Source: CAYOCE01 sp964402405 (GTDB lineage: Bacteria; Pseudomonadota; Alphaproteobacteria; UBA7879). Taken from it: a stretch of 16,025 bases of DNA. Shown piece by piece: positions 1 through 6,380 of the stretch; the first letter of the stretch is position 1; each line of letters starts with the position of its first letter. The stretch is from NCBI GenBank assembly GCA_964402405.1, contig CAYOCE010000032.1:1-16025 (forward strand), in the 5' to 3' direction. A program made the translations under genes and the position numbers. The notes under the pieces are model-generated. The model was not told the DNA's origin, ran no database searches, and saw only the letters and a list, made by a program, of their open reading frames with translations.

Positions 1-11
1 TAATTAATGCC

Positions 12-488
12 CTATACCACTTTAGATTGGATTAATTTTTTCAAGGCTTCCCAATACTCTAATAAGCCTTTGCAGGCCTCTATTCCCTGATTGAGATTTT
101 TGACTATCAATTCAGGATGATCAGGGTATTCATGGGTAAGGGCATTTCTAATATTGCGCAAACTTACCCAATAATCTGCTTTCTCAAGAAATCCTAGTTT
201 TTCCAATAGGTATAAACGATCCAAATAACTTTTTTTCGAGATGTCTTCTTGGAGAATTTCTAAAATTAACGGAAAAACTTTTTGTCCAATTGTATCCTGC
301 AATTTTGAAAAGCGACCTGTTATGATGTCCAGAAACCCTAATTGCTCAAGGGGTAAATTTTCTAATAGTTGCGGGGTAAAGGGAAGTAGCTTTTGAATAC
401 GATCAATAGCTAGGCGAATGCGAGAAACGTGGAGATCACAAATTTTAATTTCCTGATTCAAAATACCTTTTAAATCGCTACTATTCAT
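12..488 (-). CDS. hepT: HepT-like HEPN toxin of a HepT/MntA toxin-antitoxin pair
   Basis: This 158-residue, mostly helical protein carries the HEPN RNase signature RX4HXY at residues 114-121 (R114, H119, Y121; RNALTHEY). In characterised HepT proteins the Arg and His form the RNase site, and the Tyr of this motif is the residue AMPylated by the partner MntA. The start codon overlaps the stop of the upstream nucleotidyltransferase gene in an ATGA junction, so translation is probably coupled. The protein is slightly longer than typical short HepT proteins (about 130-145 residues). Family and motif are seen directly; RNA cleavage and neutralisation by MntA are inferred from the family. It could also be described as a nucleotidyltransferase substrate-binding subunit (HI0074-like). 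The stop lies at 12-14, so the gene is complete. Confidence 0.82.
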   Translation of the reverse strand: MNSSDLKGILNQEIKICDLHVSRIRLAIDRIQKLLPFTPQLLENLPLEQLGFLDIITGRFSKLQDTIGQKVFPLILEILQEDISKKSYLDRLYLLEKLGFLEKADYWVSLRNIRNALTHEYPDHPELIVKNLNQGIEACKGLLEYWEALKKLIQSKVV

Positions 489-832
489 ACTAATTGAATA
501 CCTTCCTCTTTGGCAATTTTATGGATTAATTGATGATTGTCTTTAAATTTAATGACTACATCCACCTTACGTTCCCCAATTTTATACTCCAACTCTAGGA
601 GAAATCTTAGCTTTGATTGAATCACTTGATCGGCATCTGTACAAGGGGTTTCTACATATAAATCAATATCCCCGCCTTTTTTAGTGGGATTAACTCTTGA
701 GCCAAATATCCATAGATGATCTTCATTTTGAAAGCATTCTTTAAACGTATTCTGAATGGCCTCTAGTTCAAAATCAGTCAGTCGAATATTTTGACGGTTG
801 AGCAAAAGGCTGTTTAAACCAGGATCTGCCAT
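485..832 (-). CDS. mntA: MntA-like minimal nucleotidyltransferase antitoxin
   Basis: This 115-residue protein has the minimal nucleotidyltransferase fold signature: GSR at residues 44-46, the metal-binding pair D55-x-D57 (GGDIDLYVE), and a third acidic residue D91 in a KVDVVIK strand. In known pairs MntA AMPylates HepT on the Tyr of RX4HXY, so it acts as antitoxin by modifying the enzyme. The spacing from GS to DXD is nine residues, one shorter than the usual GSX10DXD. It precedes hepT with a 4-base overlap. The ATG at 832 follows an AAGGAT sequence about ten bases upstream; another ATG five bases upstream is out of frame. A candidate promoter lies at 886-914. A free-standing minimal nucleotidyltransferase of another role is less likely given the HEPN neighbour. 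Confidence 0.82.
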   Translation of the reverse strand: MADPGLNSLLLNRQNIRLTDFELEAIQNTFKECFQNEDHLWIFGSRVNPTKKGGDIDLYVETPCTDADQVIQSKLRFLLELEYKIGERKVDVVIKFKDNHQLIHKIAKEEGIQLV

Positions 833-885
833 ATCATCTTATCCTTATGTGTTTTTGTGCCTTCATTATGGCCTATTTGGAAGAT

Positions 886-914
886 AGAATATATAAAACA
901 ATCCTTATTTTCAA
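886..914 (-). promoter_or_regulatory. Candidate sigma70 promoter for mntA-hepT
   Basis: Reading the minus strand, a -35-like TTGAAA (plus-strand 909-914) is separated by exactly 17 bases from a -10-like TATTCT (plus-strand 886-891). It lies in the 116-base gap between atpC and mntA and would give a leader of roughly 45 bases. No convincing terminator is visible between atpC and mntA (only a 5-bp stem with no T run), so read-through from the atp operon is also possible. Confidence 0.45.
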
Positions 915-948
915 TAGACTTCGCTATTTCGGGAATTGGTTGAAGCGC

Positions 949-1179
949 TTAACCCCGATCCCCAACATACAGCACAATCTCATCAGGGTTTACCGAGGCA
1001 TACCCTTGGGTAATTCTATGGTGCTTTCCATTTATCTTAACCTGGCCCTCTTTTAGTTTCACAACCGTAGCGGCATGTCCTGGGTAGATTCCCATATCCC
1101 CTGCATCTGCAGGCAAGGCAACCAATTCCGTTGTCTCAAACACTTCTCGAGTTTTTGGTGTTTGAATGATGACTTTCAT
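949..1179 (-). CDS. atpC: ATP synthase F1 subunit epsilon, short form
   Basis: This gene encodes the epsilon subunit of the F1 central stalk, which couples gamma rotation to the c-ring. The 76 residues match the N-terminal beta-sandwich domain: the GDMGIYPGHAATVVKLKEGQ stretch around residues 27-46 is the family hallmark. The protein stops right after this domain (VLYVGDRG), so the C-terminal two-helix domain that inhibits ATP hydrolysis in many bacteria is absent; family members are usually about 110-140 residues. It starts one base after the atpD stop and is the last gene of the operon. The sequence after the stop shows no recognisable remnant of the helical domain, so a natural short form is more likely than a recent nonsense mutation, though a sequencing frameshift cannot be excluded. 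Confidence 0.9.
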   Translation of the reverse strand: MKVIIQTPKTREVFETTELVALPADAGDMGIYPGHAATVVKLKEGQVKINGKHHRITQGYASVNPDEIVLYVGDRG

Positions 1180-1180
1180 T

Positions 1181-2605
1181 TTACTTGGTTCCCTTAAAAT
1201 CCTTGGATTTCTTCAAGACATCCTCGATAGATCCCGCCATGAAGAAAGCCCCTTCAGGGATATCATCATAAGCTCCTTCCACAATGCCTTTGAAACCTTT
1301 AATCGTATCTTTCACATCGGTGAATACCCCAGAAATCCCTGTAAACACCTGGGCCACATGGAAAGGTTGCGAGAAGAATCGTTGAATCTTGCGCGCGCGC
1401 GAAACAACGAGCTTATCATCCTTGGAAAGTTCATCCATCCCCAGAATCGCAATGATGTCCTGCAAAGCTTTGTAAGTTTGGAGGACTTCCTGAACCTTAC
1501 GAGCCACTTGATAATGCTCTTCCCCTACTACGTCAGGACTAAGGGCCCTAGAGCTTGAATCCAAAGGATCCACCGCTGGATAAATCCCCAGCTCGGCAAT
1601 CTTACGACTAAGGACGGTTGTTGCATCCAAGTGAGTGAAGGATGCGGCCGGCGCTGGATCCGTCAAATCATCTGCAGGTACATAAATCGCCTGCACACTG
1701 GTAATAGATCCGTTCTGGGTGGAAGTAATACGTTCCTGTAATTCTCCCATTTCTGTCGCGAGCGTGGGCTGATATCCCACAGCCGAGGGGATACGCCCCA
1801 ATAGGGCAGATACTTCGGATCCTGCTTGGGTGAATCGGAAAATGTTATCAATGAATAACAAAACATCCTGATGCTCATGGTCCCTAAAATATTCCGCAAC
1901 CGTTAGGCCACTAAGGGCCACGCGAGCACGAGCCCCAGGAGGCTCATTCATCTGCCCATAAACCAAGGCAGCTTTGGAATTGGGTCCCTCTAGATCAATA
2001 ACCCCCGAATCGATCATTTCGTGGTAAAGATCATTTCCTTCTCGGGTACGTTCCCCCACGCCAGCAAACACGGAGTATCCGCCGTGGGCCTTGGCAATGT
2101 TGTTAATCAGCTCCATGATCAAAACGGTCTTTCCCACCCCTGCCCCGCCGAAAAGGCCGATCTTGCCGCCTCTAGGATACGGGGCCAATAGGTCCACAAC
2201 CTTGATGCCGGTGGTCAAAATTTCGGTTTTAGTAGACTGTTCATGAAACGGGGGCGGAGATCTATGAATGGCATCCAACCTATCCCCAATGATGTCGCCA
2301 CGGCCATCCAAGGGATCCCCTGTGACATTCATAATGCGGCCTAATGTCGCCTTGCCAACAGGGACAGAAATAGGGCGCCTCAAATCATACACTAGAGCCC
2401 CACGTGCCAACCCATCTGTTGGATTCATGGCAATGGTGCGCACGGTATTTTCCCCTAAATGCAGGGCAATTTCCAACGTAATCGTGCGATTTTCCTCGCG
2501 GATTTCCAGGGCATTTAGAATGGGAGGTACATTGCTTTCAAAATGCACATCCACCACAGCTCCCATGATACGACTGACTTTACCTATGCTTTGTTTCTTC
2601 GTCAT
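1181..2605 (-). CDS. atpD: ATP synthase F1 subunit beta
   Basis: This is the catalytic beta subunit of the F1 ATPase, 474 residues, full length for the family. The Walker A loop GGAGVGKT lies at residues 153-160, and the catalytic Glu region GERTREGND at 184-192 (Glu185). The C-terminal DELSKDDK segment with the following RARKIQRFFSQPF corresponds to the family's DELSEEDK lever region, which contacts gamma. It is followed after one base by atpC. Upstream, instead of the usual short gap after atpG, there are 142 bases that hold a long palindromic element (2610-2729). The element's end supplies the ribosome binding site GAGGAG, four bases before the ATG. Expression may therefore depend on the folding of that element. 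Identity is certain from the motifs; the regulatory point is inference. Confidence 0.98.
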   Translation of the reverse strand: MTKKQSIGKVSRIMGAVVDVHFESNVPPILNALEIREENRTITLEIALHLGENTVRTIAMNPTDGLARGALVYDLRRPISVPVGKATLGRIMNVTGDPLDGRGDIIGDRLDAIHRSPPPFHEQSTKTEILTTGIKVVDLLAPYPRGGKIGLFGGAGVGKTVLIMELINNIAKAHGGYSVFAGVGERTREGNDLYHEMIDSGVIDLEGPNSKAALVYGQMNEPPGARARVALSGLTVAEYFRDHEHQDVLLFIDNIFRFTQAGSEVSALLGRIPSAVGYQPTLATEMGELQERITSTQNGSITSVQAIYVPADDLTDPAPAASFTHLDATTVLSRKIAELGIYPAVDPLDSSSRALSPDVVGEEHYQVARKVQEVLQTYKALQDIIAILGMDELSKDDKLVVSRARKIQRFFSQPFHVAQVFTGISGVFTDVKDTIKGFKGIVEGAYDDIPEGAFFMAGSIEDVLKKSKDFKGTK

Positions 2606-2609
2606 TGTT

Positions 2610-2729
2610 CTCCTCGCCTTTCAAACTGTGGATCACTAAATTTCGGATATCTCCGGTGCGCATGTATAAAGGATACACTTGCGCTCCTCGATTCCTTATT
2701 TAGTTTCCCACATTTGGAAATCCGAGGAG
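2610..2729 (-). repeat. Long palindromic intergenic element, copy A (atpG-atpD)
   Basis: This 120-base imperfect palindrome fills most of the gap between atpG and atpD. Its outer arms (2610-2641 and 2698-2729) are about 32 bases each and begin CTCCTCG on either strand. Pairing continues inward to an apical hairpin TGTAT-aaagg-ATACA (2663-2677) flanked by GCGC on both sides. A second copy lies at 8278-8480 in the same orientation relative to transcription; the first 25 bases of the two copies are identical (2610-2634 and 8278-8302). On the mRNA the 3' end is GAGGAG, the atpD Shine-Dalgarno sequence. The 5' end CUCCUCGG is complementary to it and also to an internal GAGGAG (complement of 2684-2689). 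ERIC-like in size and shape, but I do not recognise the family. Confidence 0.8.
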
Positions 2730-2747
2730 AGCGTTCTTCCTTTAAAT

Positions 2748-3614
2748 CTAAACAGCTTTTGCGCCTGCAATAATCTCTGAAAGCTCGCGCGTAATCAGGG
2801 CTTGGCGTGTTCTGTTATATAAAATCTGTAAATCATCCACCATATCATCAGCGTTCCGCGTTGCATTCTCCATGGCCATCATTCGGGCACTTTCCTCGGA
2901 GGCGCGGGTTTCTAAAAAGCCATAATAAAGACTGGCTGCCAGAGTTGATAGAACCAAATCATTCATCATATGACTGGGCTTGGGATCCGCATCAAACAGT
3001 TGCGTCTCCTTGAGAGGTTCTAAAAATAAGGGCTCGAGAGGTACCAAACTTTTAACATCCACATCATAGGACATCAAGGATTTAAAGCGACTAAAGACAC
3101 AACTGCAGGTGTCAAATTCCCCCGCGTCATAAAGGATTTTTAAGGTCAATGCCAAGGACTCAAAGGGTTTAAATCCAGATTTAACATCAAAGTTTTCATG
3201 AAACTTGATCTTGTGCTTCAGATAGCTGGGCAAAGAATCAACAAGCTTATGGCCAATGGACATTAAAATCACTGTCTTACCCTGATGCTTCAATTCTTTG
3301 ATAGCGGCAATTGTTTTCTGCAACGTGATGCTATTAAAAGACCCGCATAGCCCCTTGTCCGTTGAAAAAACAATTAGCAAATGTTTTGGACCTGAGCGTC
3401 CAACCAATAACGGTGGTAATTCATCCCCATCAGCCTTGATTTCAATCACATCATTCAACATGCTATAAAAGCCCTGCAAATACTCTGCCCCATACTTCAA
3501 GGATTCTTCGTATTTTCGAAATTTAGAAATGGCCACCATTTTCATGGCAGCCGTAATCTTCTTGATGGACTTGATACTAGAGATCCTTTGTCTTAGGGCC
3601 TGTAAGCTGGACAT
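2748..3614 (-). CDS. atpG: ATP synthase F1 subunit gamma
   Basis: This gene encodes the gamma subunit, the rotating central shaft of F1, 288 residues, normal length. The two conserved coiled-coil ends are clear: the N-terminal LRQRISSIKSIKKITAAMKM (residues 7-26) and the C-terminal YNRTRQALITRELSEIIAGA near residue 270 onward. The start ATG at 3614 lies two bases after the atpA stop and has an AGGTG ribosome binding site ending five bases upstream. It ends at TAG (2748-2750), after which the palindromic element A separates it from atpD. Nothing unusual in the protein itself. Confidence 0.97.
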   Translation of the reverse strand: MSSLQALRQRISSIKSIKKITAAMKMVAISKFRKYEESLKYGAEYLQGFYSMLNDVIEIKADGDELPPLLVGRSGPKHLLIVFSTDKGLCGSFNSITLQKTIAAIKELKHQGKTVILMSIGHKLVDSLPSYLKHKIKFHENFDVKSGFKPFESLALTLKILYDAGEFDTCSCVFSRFKSLMSYDVDVKSLVPLEPLFLEPLKETQLFDADPKPSHMMNDLVLSTLAASLYYGFLETRASEESARMMAMENATRNADDMVDDLQILYNRTRQALITRELSEIIAGAKAV

Positions 3615-3616
3615 CC

Positions 3617-5149
3617 TTACACCTTTTTGAACATCTCAGTGAATTTGCGCAATTTCTCATGGAGCTTCTTTAAAGTAGAGTCGCTCAGCTTGCCTTCTTC
3701 TTGAATGCTAGCTCGCAGCTCAGACCCATTGGCTCTCATGTATTCCAACAGCTCTGCCCCGTAGCGATCCACTTCTTCAGGATTAATCTCATCCAGATAC
3801 CCATTCACACCTGCGAAAATTTGGATCACCTGATCCACCAAAGATAGGGGGACATAAGGCCGCTGTTTCAATAACTGCGTTAACCGAACGCCGCGATCTA
3901 GCAACCTTCGAGCACTTTCATCAAGATCTGAGGCAAACTTAGAGAATCCCTCCATTTCTCGGTATTGGGCGAGCTCCAGCTTGATGGATCCCGCCACCTG
4001 CTTCATGGCTTTGACTTGAGCAGCAGATCCCACTCGGCTAACAGAGAGCCCCACGTTAATGGCAGGACGAATACCCTTGTAAAACAAATCTGTTTCCAAG
4101 AAAATCTGCCCATCGGTAATGGAAATCACGTTGGTGGGAATATAGGCAGACACGTCCCCTGCCTGGGTTTCAATCACCGGCAACGCCGTAAGTGACCCCC
4201 CGCCCTTTTCCTTGCTGAGCTTTGCCGCCCGTTCTAGCAACCTAGAATGCAAGAAGAACACATCCCCTGGATAGGCCTCCCGTCCAGGAGGACGACCCAA
4301 CAGCAAAGACATCTGGCGATAGGCCACCGCTTGTTTTGAGAGGTCATCATAAATGACCAGGGCATGCATGCCATTATCCCGGAAATATTCCCCCATGGCG
4401 CATCCTGTATAGGGGGCCAAAAACTGCATGGGGGCTGGATCTGAGGCACCTGCAGCCACCACAATGGTGTAATCAAGGGCCCCATGGTCCTCGAGGGTTT
4501 TCATGAGTTGTGCCACGGTTGATTGCTTCTGACCAATGGCCACATAAATACAAAAGAGTCGATTGGGATCCCCCGCCAAATGGGCAGCCCGTTGATTTAG
4601 GATGGTATCGATAATGAGGGTTGTTTTACCCGTTTGCCGATCGCCAATAATTAACTCCCGCTGACCACGGCCAATGGGAATCAAGGTATCAATGGCTTTG
4701 ATCCCTGTTTGCATAGGTTCACTCACAGATTCACGATCAATAATCCCCGGAGCGGGCGCCTCGGCTGGCGCCATAATCACATCTGTCAAAGGTCCTTTGC
4801 CATCGATGGGGTTCCCTAGGGCATCCACCACACGACCCAATAGGCCCATCCCAACAGGCACCTCCACCACGCGACCGGTTCCATAGACGGTGTCTCCCTC
4901 GCGAACGGATCTATCTTCGCCAAAAATCACCACCCCAACATTGTCTTCATCCAAATTTAGAACCATGCCCTTGGTATCCCCATTAAAGGCCACAAGCTCG
5001 CCTGATTTAACATTCTGCAGACCATAAACAGTGGCAATACCGTCCCCCACAGAAATGACCTGACCTGCCTCCACTAAATCCAGGGTTGGGGTAAAGTTTT
5101 CAATTTGCTGGGTTAGCAGCGAGAAAATTTCATTTGCTTTTAGAGTCAT
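3617..5149 (-). CDS. atpA: ATP synthase F1 subunit alpha
   Basis: This is the non-catalytic nucleotide-binding alpha subunit of F1, 510 residues, full length. The P-loop GDRQTGKT is at residues 169-176, and the block VGLSVSRVGSAAQVKAMK typical of alpha subunits is present (roughly residues 370-390). The gene starts 20 bases inside the end of atpH (overlap 5130-5149), and an AAGGTGAG ribosome binding site precedes the ATG by about six bases. atpG follows after two bases. This tight atpH-atpA-atpG spacing contrasts with the 142-base gap before atpD. Confidence 0.98.
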   Translation of the reverse strand: MTLKANEIFSLLTQQIENFTPTLDLVEAGQVISVGDGIATVYGLQNVKSGELVAFNGDTKGMVLNLDEDNVGVVIFGEDRSVREGDTVYGTGRVVEVPVGMGLLGRVVDALGNPIDGKGPLTDVIMAPAEAPAPGIIDRESVSEPMQTGIKAIDTLIPIGRGQRELIIGDRQTGKTTLIIDTILNQRAAHLAGDPNRLFCIYVAIGQKQSTVAQLMKTLEDHGALDYTIVVAAGASDPAPMQFLAPYTGCAMGEYFRDNGMHALVIYDDLSKQAVAYRQMSLLLGRPPGREAYPGDVFFLHSRLLERAAKLSKEKGGGSLTALPVIETQAGDVSAYIPTNVISITDGQIFLETDLFYKGIRPAINVGLSVSRVGSAAQVKAMKQVAGSIKLELAQYREMEGFSKFASDLDESARRLLDRGVRLTQLLKQRPYVPLSLVDQVIQIFAGVNGYLDEINPEEVDRYGAELLEYMRANGSELRASIQEEGKLSDSTLKKLHEKLRKFTEMFKKV

Positions 5150-5702
5150 TAATACTCACCTTTTCAAGAGTTGATGCCAAAACATCCAACTGATGCTTTA
5201 AAGAACCATCAAATATATAGGAACCCACTTGGATACGTAATCCTCCAAGTATTTCAGAATCCTGGGTCGTCTTTAGCACAACTTGTTTTTGAAGTAAACG
5301 CCCCAGAGCTTCCTCTAGATCTTTTTTCTGAGTATTACTCAATTCTTTTACAGACATCACTGTCCCCATGGTTCTATTTTGGGCTGTATTTGAAATATCG
5401 GTAAAATCCACCAAAACCTCTGGAAGAATGGGTAGCCTTTTATTCATACACAATAATTTCAAGAGATTTTTAGTATAGGGATTAAGCTTTGCCGTCTTTG
5501 CGATCTTATCAACCAAGGCCTGCTGCTGCGAAACAGAGACCAACGGATTTTTCATAAACGACTGAAACCCAGCACTCGAATTGACCAGATCCTGCAACAG
5601 GATTATATCCTGTAGCACCGCAGACAGGACATCATTCCTGTTTGCCACATCAAAAAAAGATTGAGCATATTGCCGTGAAACGTTATCCGATTTACTTGCC
5701 AA
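5130..5702 (-). CDS. atpH: ATP synthase F1 subunit delta
   Basis: This gene encodes the delta subunit (mitochondrial OSCP homologue), which joins F1 to the peripheral stalk; 190 residues, normal length. The N-terminal SRQYAQSFFDVA (residues 9-20) matches the family's ERYAxALFDxA start and the C-terminal LGGLRIQVGSYIFDGSLKHQLDVL (about residues 152-175) is the conserved membrane-proximal block. The start appears to be TTG at 5702: no ATG or GTG is in frame upstream before a stop codon, and the nearest internal ATG would remove the conserved N-terminus. The ribosome binding site AGGA is rather far, ten bases upstream. It is the first gene of the atp operon, below the promoter at 5761-5789. Confidence 0.95.
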   Translation of the reverse strand: MASKSDNVSRQYAQSFFDVANRNDVLSAVLQDIILLQDLVNSSAGFQSFMKNPLVSVSQQQALVDKIAKTAKLNPYTKNLLKLLCMNKRLPILPEVLVDFTDISNTAQNRTMGTVMSVKELSNTQKKDLEEALGRLLQKQVVLKTTQDSEILGGLRIQVGSYIFDGSLKHQLDVLASTLEKVSINDSKSK

Positions 5703-5716
5703 TTTCAGTGTTTCCT
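5700..5716 (-). promoter_or_regulatory. Weak translation start of atpH (TTG with distant AGGA)
   Basis: The atpH reading frame begins with TTG (plus-strand CAA at 5700-5702). The only Shine-Dalgarno-like sequence is AGGA (plus-strand TCCT 5713-5716), ten bases away. A CTG two codons upstream is the only other candidate before an in-frame TAG. The protein alignment favours this region as the start, so initiation is probably inefficient compared with atpA, which has a good site. Confidence 0.55.
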
Positions 5717-5760
5717 AAGTGTCTTATGATGTAGTGTTGTTTTTAAACAGCCTCAGTATA

Positions 5761-5789
5761 TTTATATCATTATACTCCTATAAAGTCAA
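5761..5789 (-). promoter_or_regulatory. Sigma70-type promoter for the atpHAGDC operon
   Basis: On the minus strand a TTGACT -35 box (plus-strand 5784-5789) is followed by exactly 17 bases and a TATAAA -10 box (plus-strand 5761-5766). A TG one base before the -10 box also gives an extended -10. It lies in the 168-base gap between the IalB-like gene and atpH and would give a leader of about 50 bases. A second TATAAT-like sequence lies between the boxes but has no properly spaced -35. This makes the ATP synthase operon independent of the upstream T6SS transcript. Confidence 0.65.
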
Positions 5790-5870
5790 AGTTTACGTGT
5801 CTTTTGTAAGATCTTTTGACCATGCTGTCACAGGCCGGGATTGGTCTACGACCATTTTCGTCGGGATGGT

Positions 5871-6377
5871 TTATACCCCCATCAGCGACATCAGTTTCTG
5901 ATAGGCCTTTTTGAATCCAGATAAGTGATAGACATCCTGGGTTTTTTCGCCCTTTTTGAAGTGGCTGGATACTTTTAAAATTTTATGTTTTCCCATATGA
6001 TCGATTAATTTTTGATCCACTTCATGACTGGCCCCCAGGGCCTTGTCCTTTTGGGGAAGCAATTTGATTTGGTCTTTGTCAAAGGCAAACAGCACCATGG
6101 ATTTTTGATTCAGCTGTTCCCCCGCCACGAAGGTTAGAAAGAACGGAACCCCAAGGCCTTTCTTGATAGTAACCAATATATATGTGTCTTTGCGTTTTTT
6201 ATGGCTGCCTGTTTTTTGGTGGGGATAGCCAATCAAGGCATAGACGTCCCTGCCCTTCGCATCCTTATGCTGATACACATGCCAATCTCCTGACGTCATT
6301 AAATGGGCCACAAGAGGCACCGCATGTAGAGATGCAGTGGTCATCAAAAGAAATAAAATTAATATTCTTTGTATCAT
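5871..6377 (-). CDS. IalB-like exported protein (invasion associated locus B family)
   Basis: This 168-residue protein has a clear Sec signal peptide: a basic N-terminus, a hydrophobic run at residues 5-15, and a likely signal peptidase site after LHA (residue 19). The mature part has the layout of the alphaproteobacterial IalB family. It opens with GDWHVYQH, has a KRKDTYILVTIKKG strand about residues 61-75, a MVLFAFDKD segment about 92-100, and ends with the family-like DVYHLSGFKKAYQKL. IalB of Bartonella contributes to erythrocyte invasion; most homologues in free-living alphaproteobacteria have no assigned role, so none is claimed here. Unlike typical members it has no cysteine at all. It starts three bases after the preceding gene stops, so it is the last gene of the T6SS-headed operon. 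Family assignment is by eye and moderate. Confidence 0.6.
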   Translation of the reverse strand: MIQRILILFLLMTTASLHAVPLVAHLMTSGDWHVYQHKDAKGRDVYALIGYPHQKTGSHKKRKDTYILVTIKKGLGVPFFLTFVAGEQLNQKSMVLFAFDKDQIKLLPQKDKALGASHEVDQKLIDHMGKHKILKVSSHFKKGEKTQDVYHLSGFKKAYQKLMSLMGV

Positions 6378-6380
6378 TAT

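Noticed and set aside
833..948. Remnant of the missing epsilon C-terminal domain after the atpC stop
   Set aside because: The frame stays open for some codons but the translated residues do not resemble the alanine-rich helical hairpin of epsilon.
847..1056. Plus-strand 69-codon open frame between mntA and atpC
   Set aside because: It runs antisense over the end of atpC, has no recognisable protein features, and overlaps the candidate mntA promoter.
1389..1400. GCGCGCGCGC alternating run
   Set aside because: It is explained by arginine/alanine codons in the atpD C-terminal region (RARKIQRFF), and is too short to call a repeat or Z-DNA element.
1166..1558. Plus-strand 130-codon open frame opposite atpD
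   Set aside because: It is a shadow of the certain atpD coding sequence with no ribosome binding site or family features.
5841..5860. Hairpin TGGTC-TAC-GACCA followed by TTTT on the plus strand
   Set aside because: No plus-strand gene ends here, and on the minus strand the T run precedes the stem, so it is not a terminator for the IalB-like gene.
5719..5901. Plus-strand 60-codon open frame upstream of atpH
   Set aside because: It overlaps the atp promoter and the end of the IalB-like gene in antisense and has no start signals.
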